A stretch of 64,000 nt of DNA from an uncultured Pseudomonadota bacterium (GTDB lineage Bacteria; Bdellovibrionota_C; UBA2361; CALMIO01). A program made the position numbers and the translations under genes. Below, one piece after another: positions 27,879-36,954 of this stretch (position 1 is its first letter; the number at the start of each line of letters is the position of its first letter). The stretch lies in contig CALMIO010000008.1 in NCBI GenBank assembly GCA_937864035.1, forward strand, positions 1-64,000, read 5' to 3'. The notes under the pieces are model-generated. The model made no database searches and was not told the DNA's origin. It saw only the letters and a list, made by a program, of their open reading frames with translations.

Positions 27879-29136
27879 ACTCGCCTCCTATCATGTTAAT
27901 CATTCCAAAAGTTGGGATAATATCGGACAAACTGTGCCCAAGAATCATCTCGCGAAAAGCTCCCATATGAATAAACGCCGGCGCTCTGACGAAAGCCCTG
28001 TAAGGTTTACCAGACCCGTCGGAAACAACGTAAAAACCAAGTTCGCCATTGCCACCTTCAACTTGAAAATAAGTACTGCCTATTGGAGGCTCTGGTCCGC
28101 GAATCACTAACTCAAAATGATTGATCATTCCATCTATCGAACCGTATACTTCTCGTTTGTCTTCAATAACTATTCTTGGATCGGAGAGAGAGATGGGACC
28201 GTCCGGCAAGTTAGTCAAAGCCTGCTCGACAATTTTTATCGACTCTTCAATCTCAATCATTCTCACCAAAAAACGATCATAGTTATCACCTTTCGACCCT
28301 ACTGGGACTATAAATTCAAAATCTTGATATGACGAATACGGATAAGCTTTTCGAACATCGTAAGCCACACCGGTTGATCTTAAAACAGGGCCGCTAAGAG
28401 AATAAGCTATCGCTTTCTCACGAGAAATTTTACCAACATCGCACATTCGATCCATAAAAATACGGTTGCGTGAAAGCAACTTGTCCGAATCTGCCACCAA
28501 ACGCCTAACTTTTTTAAAAGCCTCTCTGGTTTTTTCGGCAAAGTCGGGAGTCAGATCCCCGTTCAAGCCCCCAACACGACCGTAAGAAACGGTCAGCCGA
28601 GCGCCAGTAACCTCCTCTATCAACTCCCAAAGATATTCGCGCGCCTCCATCATGTACAACATAACAGTCATTGCCCCAAGTTCCATAGCAGAAGCGCCCA
28701 AACAGGTCAAATGATCGGTGATTCTCGATATCTCCGACATGATTACCCTAATATATTGACAACGTTTTGGAACCTCGACTCCAAAAAGTTTTTCAATCGT
28801 CAAACACCAGCCAAAATTGTTAATAAGCGGCGAAACATAGTTTAAACGATCCGTATAAGGCATCACCTGATTATAATTGACAGTTTCGCACATCTTTTCA
28901 AAACCACGGTGCAGATAACCAACCTCAATATCGGCGTCAATAATCTTCTCCCCCGAAAGTTCGGCGACAATCCTGACCGTTCCATGAGTCGCCGGATGAG
29001 AAGGCCCAATACTGACAACCATCGTTTCCGTATGTAGATCATCGTTTAGAGCGCGAGAGCGCATAGTTGTTTCTATGCCGCCAGCACCATAATCAAAATC
29101 TAAAAGCTTCTGTTTTTGATTCAGACTATCGATCAT
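27868..29136 (-). CDS. nuoD: NADH-quinone oxidoreductase subunit D
   Basis: The 49-kDa subunit that forms the quinone pocket with NuoB, related to the large subunit of [NiFe] hydrogenases, 422 residues. SIGPSHPATHGTVRI contains the quinone-site His, GYLHRGFEKMCE and VGGLNGDLTPDF are typical, and it ends IPTFGMINMIGGECDR. It abuts nuoC with no gap and is separate from it, not fused. Confidence 0.98.
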   Translation of the reverse strand: MIDSLNQKQKLLDFDYGAGGIETTMRSRALNDDLHTETMVVSIGPSHPATHGTVRIVAELSGEKIIDADIEVGYLHRGFEKMCETVNYNQVMPYTDRLNYVSPLINNFGWCLTIEKLFGVEVPKRCQYIRVIMSEISRITDHLTCLGASAMELGAMTVMLYMMEAREYLWELIEEVTGARLTVSYGRVGGLNGDLTPDFAEKTREAFKKVRRLVADSDKLLSRNRIFMDRMCDVGKISREKAIAYSLSGPVLRSTGVAYDVRKAYPYSSYQDFEFIVPVGSKGDNYDRFLVRMIEIEESIKIVEQALTNLPDGPISLSDPRIVIEDKREVYGSIDGMINHFELVIRGPEPPIGSTYFQVEGGNGELGFYVVSDGSGKPYRAFVRAPAFIHMGAFREMILGHSLSDIIPTFGMINMIGGECDR

Positions 29137-29697
29137 TTAGCTCTCCCTATTTCTGCTTTGACGGTTAATCTTAACAAGCGGCGGCCGTTTCATATCGACC
29201 GCTGTGTTTCTAACCTCGGGATAGCGAAGCTTAATTCGCGGCTGTTTGCCCTGCACGGGGTAATCTTTCCTCAAAGGGTGCCCAACAAATTCAGGATACA
29301 TTAAAATTCTTCTCAAATCCGGATGCCCGATAAATTTAATTCCAAACATATCCCAAACCTCGCGCTCCATGAAATTTGCCCCAAGCCATAGATCAACGCA
29401 ACTTTCGATCTCAGGCTGATCTTCAGGAAGCTCAACGAAGATTCTTAGCCGTCTAAAAGCGCTAACGTTCATCAATTCGTAAACAAGCTCAAAACGATTT
29501 TGGCGAGCGTCAAGCCAATCAACCGCAGTCACGTAAACAAAATAAGAGAAATCAAGCTCAGGATCGATACGCAAAGTTCGCATTAAATTTTTAAAATTCT
29601 TTCGATCAACCCGCAACACCAAATCGCCGTTATCGATAAAAGCTGAAAGAAGAACTAAATTCTTAGAAAGAAGAAGAGATAAAAACGGATCAGTCAC
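29137..29697 (-). CDS. nuoC: NADH-quinone oxidoreductase subunit C
   Basis: The 30-kDa subunit of the peripheral arm, 186 residues. Marks are FELVYELMNVSAFRRLRIFV, GANFMEREVWDMFGIKFIGHPDLRRIL is the diagnostic block (in parts), and RKDYPVQG. The start is GTG. It is the first gene of the operon in this window; nuoA and nuoB, usually immediately upstream, are absent, and 524 bases without a gene follow. Confidence 0.97.
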   Translation of the reverse strand: MTDPFLSLLLSKNLVLLSAFIDNGDLVLRVDRKNFKNLMRTLRIDPELDFSYFVYVTAVDWLDARQNRFELVYELMNVSAFRRLRIFVELPEDQPEIESCVDLWLGANFMEREVWDMFGIKFIGHPDLRRILMYPEFVGHPLRKDYPVQGKQPRIKLRYPEVRNTAVDMKRPPLVKINRQSRNRES

Positions 29698-30021
29698 CGA
29701 AAACTTTTTAAAACACGTTTACAATATGATACGTTATAGTTATACAAGGATAGCGACGCCTTTGGCGGCTTAAAAAGCTCTTACCTCACTATCTTCAAAT
29801 ACTCGAAAGCGCCACAAAATTAAAGAAATAAAATCTAGCGTGGCTTATGATCCAATTAGACAGCTTTAAATCGCAAGAAGCTCTATAACAATATCTTAAA
29901 CTTAAATACAGCTTCGAAATTATATAAAAAAGCCAGCAAAACCTCAACCCAAGGACGTATATCTAAGTAAGAAAAAACAATAGGAAAAAATCTAAGATGC
30001 TCAAAGAGAAAAATCAAACAA

Positions 30022-30095
30022 CGCTCGCGTTTATAGTGTTTTTCAAAAGCCCTTAGCCGAAAAGAGGGTTTTGAAAAGCACTATAAACGCGAGCG
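30022..30095. repeat. Long hairpin, 31-bp imperfect inverted repeat
   Basis: A perfect 17-bp stem, 30022-30038 (CGCTCGCGTTTATAGTG) against 30079-30095, continues through one wobble into TTTTCAAAA pairing and then CCCT with one bulged G. The loop is about 11 bases. The arms are followed by GAGCGGAGCGAAC-type sequence. It is larger than ordinary terminators and could be a mobile or palindromic repeat unit or an RNA structure. Confidence 0.85.
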
Positions 30096-30118
30096 GAGCG
30101 AACAAAAACAATAAAATA

Positions 30119-30168
30119 AGTAACTCTCTATAAAGTCAATACGAGCGCAAAGACTTTTGAGAGTTACT
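30119..30168. repeat. Second hairpin beside the first
   Basis: AGTAACTCTC (30119-30128) pairs with GAGAGTTACT (30159-30168); an inner AAAGTC/GACTTT stem follows after a small asymmetric internal loop, and the loop is 14 bases. It lies just past the 3' end of the minus-strand FG-GAP gene and could act as its terminator, with T-rich sequence (TTATTTTATTGTTTTTG) downstream on that strand. Confidence 0.75.
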
Positions 30169-30221
30169 ATAAAAACAATTGCTTTGAAAAGAAACAAATA
30201 AATTAAAAAAAATAGCAAGAA

Positions 30222-31664
30222 CTAGCAACCCCTGCTCCTTATGCAACGGGTTGGATCTATCGGACCGTAACAGACAGAACCAAAATTAAATAACACATTT
30301 TGGTTGCCTGAAGCGGCGCGCGCCCTGCTAGCAACAGCATTACCGTTAAAAGGAGTGGAAGAACCACACCCAATTCCAGCATAGTAACGAGCCGCCCAAC
30401 CACCACCGCGAGCGTATAGATGCATCTTGGCTACAACAGTGCCATTTGTCGCTTGAACATTTATACAGCTCGGGAATGGCCCTCTTGCGCCGGGAACGAA
30501 GATCAATCCAATCGTGTTTCTCCTAACGTCGGTAAAATGATGAGAGCCAATTTTTTTATAAATAGCGGTCGAAGGAAGCGGGGTTACGCTCTTACAAGAA
30601 CCTCCTGACACAGGAGGAGGCGTACCACCACCACCGCCTGGGGTTGGTTGCGGCGAAGGAGAGTTAGAGCCAACCTGATTAATATTAACTTCATCAACGG
30701 GCACTTGAGCCGAAGTGACTAGCGGAACTTCTAAAAAGTTTCCGGTAGTCGGATTAAAAATAGTAGCGGTGTTATTGCCCACATAAGCAACCTCTTCTCC
30801 TTGATCGGCCAAATAATCTCCTTTAATTAAAGTGCCATTTGTTCCGAAAACGCGGCGCGCTACCCGTCTTCCATTGAAATTATAAAAATCGATTCTGTCA
30901 CCACCGCTCCCTTTAAAATGAAAAGCCATTAAATCAGCCCCGCTCGCGAGTCTGACTGGCATTGGGCGAGGACGTTGTCCAGTTACCAAACTGCGAGGAA
31001 GATTTCCATTTCTCACTGAACCAGAAAGATTGCGACAACTCCAGCGAGCAACTTGGCGACCATTAACAGCCAGCTGACGAATCACGCAAAACCAATCACG
31101 AGCGCCCGCAACCGGCTTAGCATAAAAAACCCTAGAGCCTTGTCCGCCAAATTGGAACTGCCTGCTTCGAGATGCTCTGCTTCCTAATGAAAATGGATTG
31201 ATTAAAGCACGCCAACGTACGGTATTATTTGAAAGTTTTGCGACTGCGGCATCCGGAAAACCATCTCCATCAAAATCACCCCCAGCTAACACAGTGTCCC
31301 CCGCAGAACCAAAATCAAATTGAGAAGTAGCGCCCTGAAGATTTCTAATGAACCAAGTAATTTTATTGGAGCCGCTTGCAACTCTAACCAAACCCAAATG
31401 CAATCCGCCTTTAGCTCCCGCCCAAGCGGCTGGCGCCAAGTGATCTCCATTGTCGCCAAAATCAGCCAGATGAGTTTCCTGCCCAGCTGGCACGTTAAAT
31501 AACCAGCTTAAAGTATTATTAGGGTTGATTTTTACAAAAAGAAAATCAGAAATTCCGTCGCCATTTAAATCAATTACCGGCTGAGCAATCGCGCAATCGG
31601 CTCGCGACAAAACAATTAAGGCAAGCGATAAAAATAAAATATTTTTGGTTAATTTTTTAAACAT
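30222..31664 (-). CDS. Secreted FG-GAP/VCBS-type protein with a C-terminal Cys-rich domain
   Basis: A Sec signal peptide (MFKKLTKNILFLSLALIVLS, cut after IAQ) precedes several FG-GAP-like repeats with calcium-binding DLNGDGISDF and DFDGDGFPDAA loops over about residues 30-330. A Pro/Gly/Ser linker (SPQPTPGGGGGTPPP) then leads into a distinct C-terminal domain of about 120 residues with five spaced cysteines, ending CIRSRGC. I do not recognise that domain; the first part suggests an extracellular or periplasmic beta-propeller. It is an isolated gene, with hairpins after its stop. Confidence 0.8.
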   Translation of the reverse strand: MFKKLTKNILFLSLALIVLSRADCAIAQPVIDLNGDGISDFLFVKINPNNTLSWLFNVPAGQETHLADFGDNGDHLAPAAWAGAKGGLHLGLVRVASGSNKITWFIRNLQGATSQFDFGSAGDTVLAGGDFDGDGFPDAAVAKLSNNTVRWRALINPFSLGSRASRSRQFQFGGQGSRVFYAKPVAGARDWFCVIRQLAVNGRQVARWSCRNLSGSVRNGNLPRSLVTGQRPRPMPVRLASGADLMAFHFKGSGGDRIDFYNFNGRRVARRVFGTNGTLIKGDYLADQGEEVAYVGNNTATIFNPTTGNFLEVPLVTSAQVPVDEVNINQVGSNSPSPQPTPGGGGGTPPPVSGGSCKSVTPLPSTAIYKKIGSHHFTDVRRNTIGLIFVPGARGPFPSCINVQATNGTVVAKMHLYARGGGWAARYYAGIGCGSSTPFNGNAVASRARAASGNQNVLFNFGSVCYGPIDPTRCIRSRGC

Positions 31665-31918
31665 AATTAATCACTAAAAATTCCTAAGCTAAGCATTAAA
31701 AGACTTCGGGTATAGAAATCTTATTTTCCCAAACGACCTTAATTAGCACAAGTGTAAACCAACAAAATTAACTTAATTTAAGATAGTTTTTTAGCTAACC
31801 AGCTGATTTTTTTTTATTTTTATATATTTCTTTTCAAGATTAACAACTATTAAATTCATATAAAACCAAAAGTTACAGCTTAGCTGAATGAAATTTTCCT
31901 AAAAAACTTATTGAAGAA

Positions 31919-33040
31919 TCAAAACTTATCGGTTGCTATACCAAACTTACCAGATAATAAGCTTGACGATGATAAATTTTTAGCAAGAGCATTATGTTCT
32001 TCCAAAACAGCTTCCGGCAACCTGACACAATCAAAACTCTTCAAACCCGAAAGCAGTTTGTCTATCCGTTCAAGCGAATCCTCAACCTCTTGTGCCACCA
32101 TTTTATCTCTCTGGACCAACATCTCAAGGTTATCGGAAAAATTAACCGCCTCCTCTAAGCGGCAATCGTTGCCAACAAAAAGAGCGATATCGACCATCGC
32201 CGACGAGAGCTTGGAAACAAATTGATCAGAGCCGCGATCGGTAACAGCCGCCATCGCCAGCGCGTCAGTCATCAATACTCCTTTAAAACCAAGCTCTTTT
32301 CTTAGCAGATCGTCCATGAAAATTTTTGAATAAGTCGTTGGATTTTGCTGATCAATTTTAGGAAACCAAATATGCGCGCTCATCAAGCAGGGCGTTCCGA
32401 AATTAATCGCCATTTTAAACGGCAGCAATTCGCAAGCTCTTAACTCGTCAAGAGTACTATCCAACTTTGGCAGCACAAAATGAGAGTCCTCAACTGTTCC
32501 ACCATGTCCGGGAAAATGCTTAGGGCAAGTGACAATACCAAACTTGGCAAAACTTTTAAAAAAAACAGCGGCGCGACTTATAACCTGATCAGGCTCTTTT
32601 GCAAAAGCGCGGTCAGCAATCGCTTGATTTGATGGGTTGCTCCAAACATCAAGCGCCGGTCCAAGCAGAAAATTGATTCCGAGAGATTTAAGCTCAAGGG
32701 CAATCACCGAAGCAACCCGAGAGATCTGATCTTCTGGCCAATAAAACTGATAAGGAAATCGTGTAATCGGGGGAGGAAACCTCACTATCTTTCCACCCTC
32801 ATGATCGACGCAAAATATTATTCGAGAATCCTTAATTTCGTTTCTGACGTCGGCTTGAAGTTTTTGATAAGCCGACAGCCAAGCTTCGTAACCAATATCT
32901 CCTTTGAAATTTCTTTTGCGAAACATAACGCCCGCCGGCTGTAACCTGCGCAGAATCTTTGCCTCGGCCGCAGTCATTTCAGCTCCGCTAAATTCAATAA
33001 TTGTTTTTTTCCCTAAGCTTTTATGCTTTAATAAAGGCAT
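31919..33040 (-). CDS. nagZ: Beta-N-acetylhexosaminidase, glycoside hydrolase family 3
   Basis: Removes N-acetylglucosamine from anhydromuropeptides in murein recycling. The diagnostic CPKHFPGHGGTVEDSH holds the substrate loop and the Asp-His dyad that serves as acid/base; GVLMTDALAM carries the nucleophile Asp. There is no signal peptide, so a cytoplasmic enzyme is expected, and 373 residues fit. It fits with the LD-carboxypeptidase, MltD-like and PBP4 genes nearby. Its start codon (CAT at 33038-33040) touches the start codon of the divergent helicase gene, with no intergenic space. Confidence 0.92.
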   Translation of the reverse strand: MPLLKHKSLGKKTIIEFSGAEMTAAEAKILRRLQPAGVMFRKRNFKGDIGYEAWLSAYQKLQADVRNEIKDSRIIFCVDHEGGKIVRFPPPITRFPYQFYWPEDQISRVASVIALELKSLGINFLLGPALDVWSNPSNQAIADRAFAKEPDQVISRAAVFFKSFAKFGIVTCPKHFPGHGGTVEDSHFVLPKLDSTLDELRACELLPFKMAINFGTPCLMSAHIWFPKIDQQNPTTYSKIFMDDLLRKELGFKGVLMTDALAMAAVTDRGSDQFVSKLSSAMVDIALFVGNDCRLEEAVNFSDNLEMLVQRDKMVAQEVEDSLERIDKLLSGLKSFDCVRLPEAVLEEHNALAKNLSSSSLLSGKFGIATDKF

Positions 33041-34807
33041 ATGTCTATAATTACCGACAACAGTTCAAGCACGTCCAATAACACCTCGAATATTGATTAC
33101 GATACTATCCAAATCATCTTGGAAGAGCAACGCGTCTTAAAAGAAACTATAACAAATATCGAGAAGCAAATAGAGAAATTAACTCTGAAGTTAAACAATC
33201 AAGAAGATCTGTCGCGCTATCTAACCGCTGACATTTTGACAACCCGTAAAACAGAAGATAAAGCTCAAAAAGCCTCGGATGAAGCAGTCGCGCACGGACG
33301 CAAAAAAATTTCTAAAGAAGAGTTAGCCAAACTTACCTCACAACTTGAGAAACCTTATTTCGCGCGGGTAATCCTTTCAAAGGATATCGGAATCGAAGAA
33401 AAAGAAAATACCTCTATCAACAACTCAGGTGAAATTGAGTTTAAAATAGGCCATTCAGGCAACAGCGAATGCAGAATAGTTGATTGGAAAAAAGCCCCGC
33501 TAGCAAAGATATATTACGAATACCCTCTCGGCGCCGAAGTCTCAGAATTTATCAATAATAAAGAGGTTCAAGGAACCATAAAACTACGCCGCACTCTCGA
33601 AATCGCCAATGGTCGTTTAGTGGGTTTAACATGCGAGCGAGGAGCTTTTAAAATTGATCAAAGCGGAGAGTGGATTCAAACCAAAAATCCTCGTGAAAGC
33701 ATCTTAGCCTCAAGTCAGAGACGAGATCGCTTGCCCGAGATCCTATCGCTAATCACCAAAGAGCAATTTCAGGCAATCACAACAGATTCAAACGGTCCAG
33801 TTATAATTAAAGGTATAGCCGGTTCTGGAAAAACCACCGTTGGACTTTATCGTCTAGCTTGGCAGATCGAAAATTCGCCGCCATCAGATCGAGATTTAGA
33901 GATAATGATTGTGACGGATTCTCCTTTACTAGCCAAATTGATTAAAAACTCATTAGAACAATTTGGAATCTCGAAAGCAAAGGTTTACTCAAACAAAGAG
34001 GCACTGGCAAGAGTTAACCAAACAAACGCCCTTCCAATCGGTTATCTTTTGATCGATGAAGCGCAAGATCTTGAAATTGATCAGGTTTTAAAGCTTCAAG
34101 CCCCATTAAAAGAGCTCTCCCGTTTAACAATTGTTGGCGACGAACAACAAAATTGGCATAACAACCAAAATCCAATATCTGACATACCCGCTTTTAAAAA
34201 GTTACTCATCGAACAGCGAATCAGCAAAGAAAATAACCTCACAAAAGATCAATCGTTTCAAATAACTTCGCTCTTAACAAATCACCGTTCAAACCTATCG
34301 ATTATTAAGCTTGCTAACTTTTTTTCCAAAAAACCGATACCGCTATCTGGCAGGAATGGCGCTCCCGTTTTTCTGCTCAAACATAAAAATGAAGAGAGCT
34401 CTTTTATCAATCTAACCAGATGGCTCAATGCAACAACAACTAAATCGCCAGACACGTTGACGGCAATTATTTGCAAAAGCAAACAGCAAGCAAAAAATTT
34501 ACACTCCTTGCTTGTTCCAAATTTTGGAGAACAGTTAGACCTTATAACCTCAGAAGCGCCTAAGCTCAGACCCGCTGGCATAATAGTAATTGATTGCGCC
34601 AGCGCCAAAGGGACGGAATTTTTAAATGTGGCTATCTGGGACGCTAATCAAAGCAATTTTCCAAAAAACGATCCTCAAAGCAGAAGAATGCTTTATACGG
34701 CTATCACTCGCGCCGAGGAAAATCTCCTTTTTTTTAACTGGGATCCAAGTACCACCATTTTCCCAACAACTACCAGTGAGTATTTTAAAATCGTAGAGAT
34801 CTCTTAA
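33041..34807 (+). CDS. HelD-like superfamily 1 helicase
   Basis: The layout matches HelD, the UvrD-like motor that clears RNA polymerase from DNA in Gram-positives: an N-terminal coiled coil (about residues 28-60), then PYFARVI, IVDWKKAPLAKIYYEYPLG and a beta-rich segment, and the helicase core with GIAGSGKTT (about 258), DEAQD (about 339), LTNHRSN, SAKGTEFLNV and LYTAITRAEEN. At 588 residues it is shorter than the B. subtilis protein of about 770. The start touches that of divergent nagZ; AAAGG lies six bases before the ATG. The stop overlaps the next gene in TAATG, so both are probably translated together. Confidence 0.75.
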   Translation: MSIITDNSSSTSNNTSNIDYDTIQIILEEQRVLKETITNIEKQIEKLTLKLNNQEDLSRYLTADILTTRKTEDKAQKASDEAVAHGRKKISKEELAKLTSQLEKPYFARVILSKDIGIEEKENTSINNSGEIEFKIGHSGNSECRIVDWKKAPLAKIYYEYPLGAEVSEFINNKEVQGTIKLRRTLEIANGRLVGLTCERGAFKIDQSGEWIQTKNPRESILASSQRRDRLPEILSLITKEQFQAITTDSNGPVIIKGIAGSGKTTVGLYRLAWQIENSPPSDRDLEIMIVTDSPLLAKLIKNSLEQFGISKAKVYSNKEALARVNQTNALPIGYLLIDEAQDLEIDQVLKLQAPLKELSRLTIVGDEQQNWHNNQNPISDIPAFKKLLIEQRISKENNLTKDQSFQITSLLTNHRSNLSIIKLANFFSKKPIPLSGRNGAPVFLLKHKNEESSFINLTRWLNATTTKSPDTLTAIICKSKQQAKNLHSLLVPNFGEQLDLITSEAPKLRPAGIIVIDCASAKGTEFLNVAIWDANQSNFPKNDPQSRRMLYTAITRAEENLLFFNWDPSTTIFPTTTSEYFKIVEIS

Positions 34808-36912
34808 TGGGCATTATGAATAACAAACAAACGACCATAAACGACCCTCTAGAAAAATTAACTTTAGTTTTTTATGAAAACGATGGTCAACCAATAATTG
34901 GATTGATTGAAAATATTAAAGATGGTCGATTGGTGGTTCTTAACGAACGCGGCAAGAGAGTAGAACTACAAGCAAACCGCCTCCTTAATTTACAAACAAA
35001 GATCCCAATTGCTGAAACAACTTCTGCAGATGAAATAATCAGTTGGCTAAAAAAAATAAGGGCCGAAGCAGATAACAAAAAAATCAATCTTGCTGAAATT
35101 TGGGAACTTCTAGAAACAGAAAACCAAGAACTTTCCGCTCTCGCCATAGCCGACGAATATCTAGGTAAAAATCAACCGATCGGTCGTTTGGCAACCCTTT
35201 TAGCGCTTGTTAAAGATAAAATTTTTTTTAAACGCCACGGAACAACTTTTAGCAAACGTCCGGCGCATGTTGTTCAAGAGCTTATGAAACAGAAAGAAAA
35301 TGAAGAAGAAAAAATCTTGCGCTGGCATCAACTTGCTGAATATCTCAAAAAAAATCTCACTGGTGACAAACAGGCAATCGACTCTGCCAAAATTCAAACA
35401 GATTTAAATTTATTAAGCGAATTTGCCTTACTTGCCCTAAACGAAGAGCCAAATCGATACCGTGATGGCGAGCGTTTGTTTGAACTAATAGAAGAGAGTT
35501 TAAAATTGAGTTACCATGGGAGCGCGACTGATAAAGCCCTCAAACTACTGCTTGAATGCAAGATATTAAACAGCCGTTCTAATCCGATTTTTATCAAGCG
35601 TAGACTTAAAAAAGATTTCTCCGAGCAGAGCCTGTCAGAAGCGGAAGCTTTGCACAAACAATGGCAAAGCCAATCGCTGAGTGTCGAAGAGTTTTTAAAA
35701 AACCATGGCCATCTAGAAGATCAAACTCAATTAGATTGTTTTACAATCGATGCCGAGAACACTAGCGATATAGATGACGCTTTATCATTACAAGAGTTTC
35801 ACGAGAGATATCAGTTGGGTATTCATATCAGCTTAGTAGCCGCAGTAATTGATCCGTCTTCGCACCTAGAAAGCGAAGCAAGAAAAAGAATGACCTCTGT
35901 TTATTCAAGCGAGGATATTTTACACATGTTACCAGAATCAATTTCAAGCAACCTCTGTAGTCTCGTACCCAACCAACCTCGCCCAAGTTTAAGTTGTTTT
36001 ATTGATTTAGATAGAAATTTTAGAATTACTAATTATCGAATCACACCAACTCTGATTATCTCAAAGCGTAAGTTAAGTTATCAAGAAGTTGATCAACTTC
36101 TTGAAGCAGAAGATGAACTGTTTACTAAGCTATACTCGATAGCCGCGGAAAACGAGACAAAAAGAATTATTGCCGGAGCGATCAAAATATCAAGACCAGA
36201 GGCGATTATTAAAATATCAGATAATGGAGAGCTGCGGCTTGAAATCATTAACGATCAAAGCCACTCTCGCAACTTAGTCAGTGAAATGATGATTCTTTAC
36301 AACTCGCTACTAGCTGAATTCGCGGCAAAAAAAAATATACCTCTAATTTTTAGGCATCAAGAAACAAGCGAGCAAATCAAACATACGGACGAAAATCAGG
36401 AAACAGAGCCAACAGAGAGCAATGCCCAACAAATAACCTTTAAGCCATCTTTGATCAGCGCCAAACCAGCGAGACATTCTAGTCTTGGATTATCTGCCTA
36501 CGCTCAACTGACCTCTCCAATCAGGCGATATTTTGATCTAGTAAATCAACGTCAAATCTTTGCTTTATTCCACCAAAGCAAAAACATCAAGTTTGCAACT
36601 TATGAAGAGATCGAAAAAATTATTACCTCCGGCGAAGATCGTTTAAATAACGCCAACGCCGCCGGTCGTGAATCGCAAAAATTTTGGCTACTTAGATACT
36701 TAGAGCAAGAATCGAAAGCCAAAGAGCTTATCTTTGACGCCACAATTATTAGAAACGATCTAAAAAATCCACTTATTGAGATTGATCAGATCTTTTTAAT
36801 AACACCTGTTAAATTTGCGGGCGAAAAACCTCTGCTCGGCTCGAAAATAAAAGTCAAAATATCCGACATAAACCCATGGCGCGATCAATTCAGAATAACG
36901 GCAATCGCTTAA
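34807..36912 (+). CDS. RNase II/RNase R-family 3'-5' exoribonuclease
   Basis: 701 residues. A small N-terminal beta domain (VVLNERGKRVELQANR) resembles that of cyanobacterial-type RNase II rather than the paired cold-shock domains of RNase R. The RNB core shows FTIDAENTSDIDDALSL (all four metal-binding Asp, about 313-325), HISLVAAVIDPSS, and LTSPIRRYFDLVNQRQI. The insertion with Thr/Glu/Gln-rich sequence before that last block is probably a disordered loop. It is translationally coupled to the HelD-like gene through TAATG, an unusual partnership that suggests linked transcription clearance and RNA decay. Confidence 0.88.
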   Translation: MGIMNNKQTTINDPLEKLTLVFYENDGQPIIGLIENIKDGRLVVLNERGKRVELQANRLLNLQTKIPIAETTSADEIISWLKKIRAEADNKKINLAEIWELLETENQELSALAIADEYLGKNQPIGRLATLLALVKDKIFFKRHGTTFSKRPAHVVQELMKQKENEEEKILRWHQLAEYLKKNLTGDKQAIDSAKIQTDLNLLSEFALLALNEEPNRYRDGERLFELIEESLKLSYHGSATDKALKLLLECKILNSRSNPIFIKRRLKKDFSEQSLSEAEALHKQWQSQSLSVEEFLKNHGHLEDQTQLDCFTIDAENTSDIDDALSLQEFHERYQLGIHISLVAAVIDPSSHLESEARKRMTSVYSSEDILHMLPESISSNLCSLVPNQPRPSLSCFIDLDRNFRITNYRITPTLIISKRKLSYQEVDQLLEAEDELFTKLYSIAAENETKRIIAGAIKISRPEAIIKISDNGELRLEIINDQSHSRNLVSEMMILYNSLLAEFAAKKNIPLIFRHQETSEQIKHTDENQETEPTESNAQQITFKPSLISAKPARHSSLGLSAYAQLTSPIRRYFDLVNQRQIFALFHQSKNIKFATYEEIEKIITSGEDRLNNANAAGRESQKFWLLRYLEQESKAKELIFDATIIRNDLKNPLIEIDQIFLITPVKFAGEKPLLGSKIKVKISDINPWRDQFRITAIA

Positions 36913-36954
36913 AAGAAGGACAAGTTATGCAAAGATCTTGAAAAATCAACCTTT

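Larger units (their letters stand above)
29698..30221. other. Gene-free block upstream of nuoC
   Basis: No convincing coding frame is present. It holds two large inverted repeats (30022-30095 and 30119-30168), annotated separately. The 90 bases next to nuoC must contain the promoter if the operon starts here; I see only weak candidates (TTGTAT with TATTGT), so none is called. The opposite end is the 3' flank of the FG-GAP gene. Confidence 0.6.
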
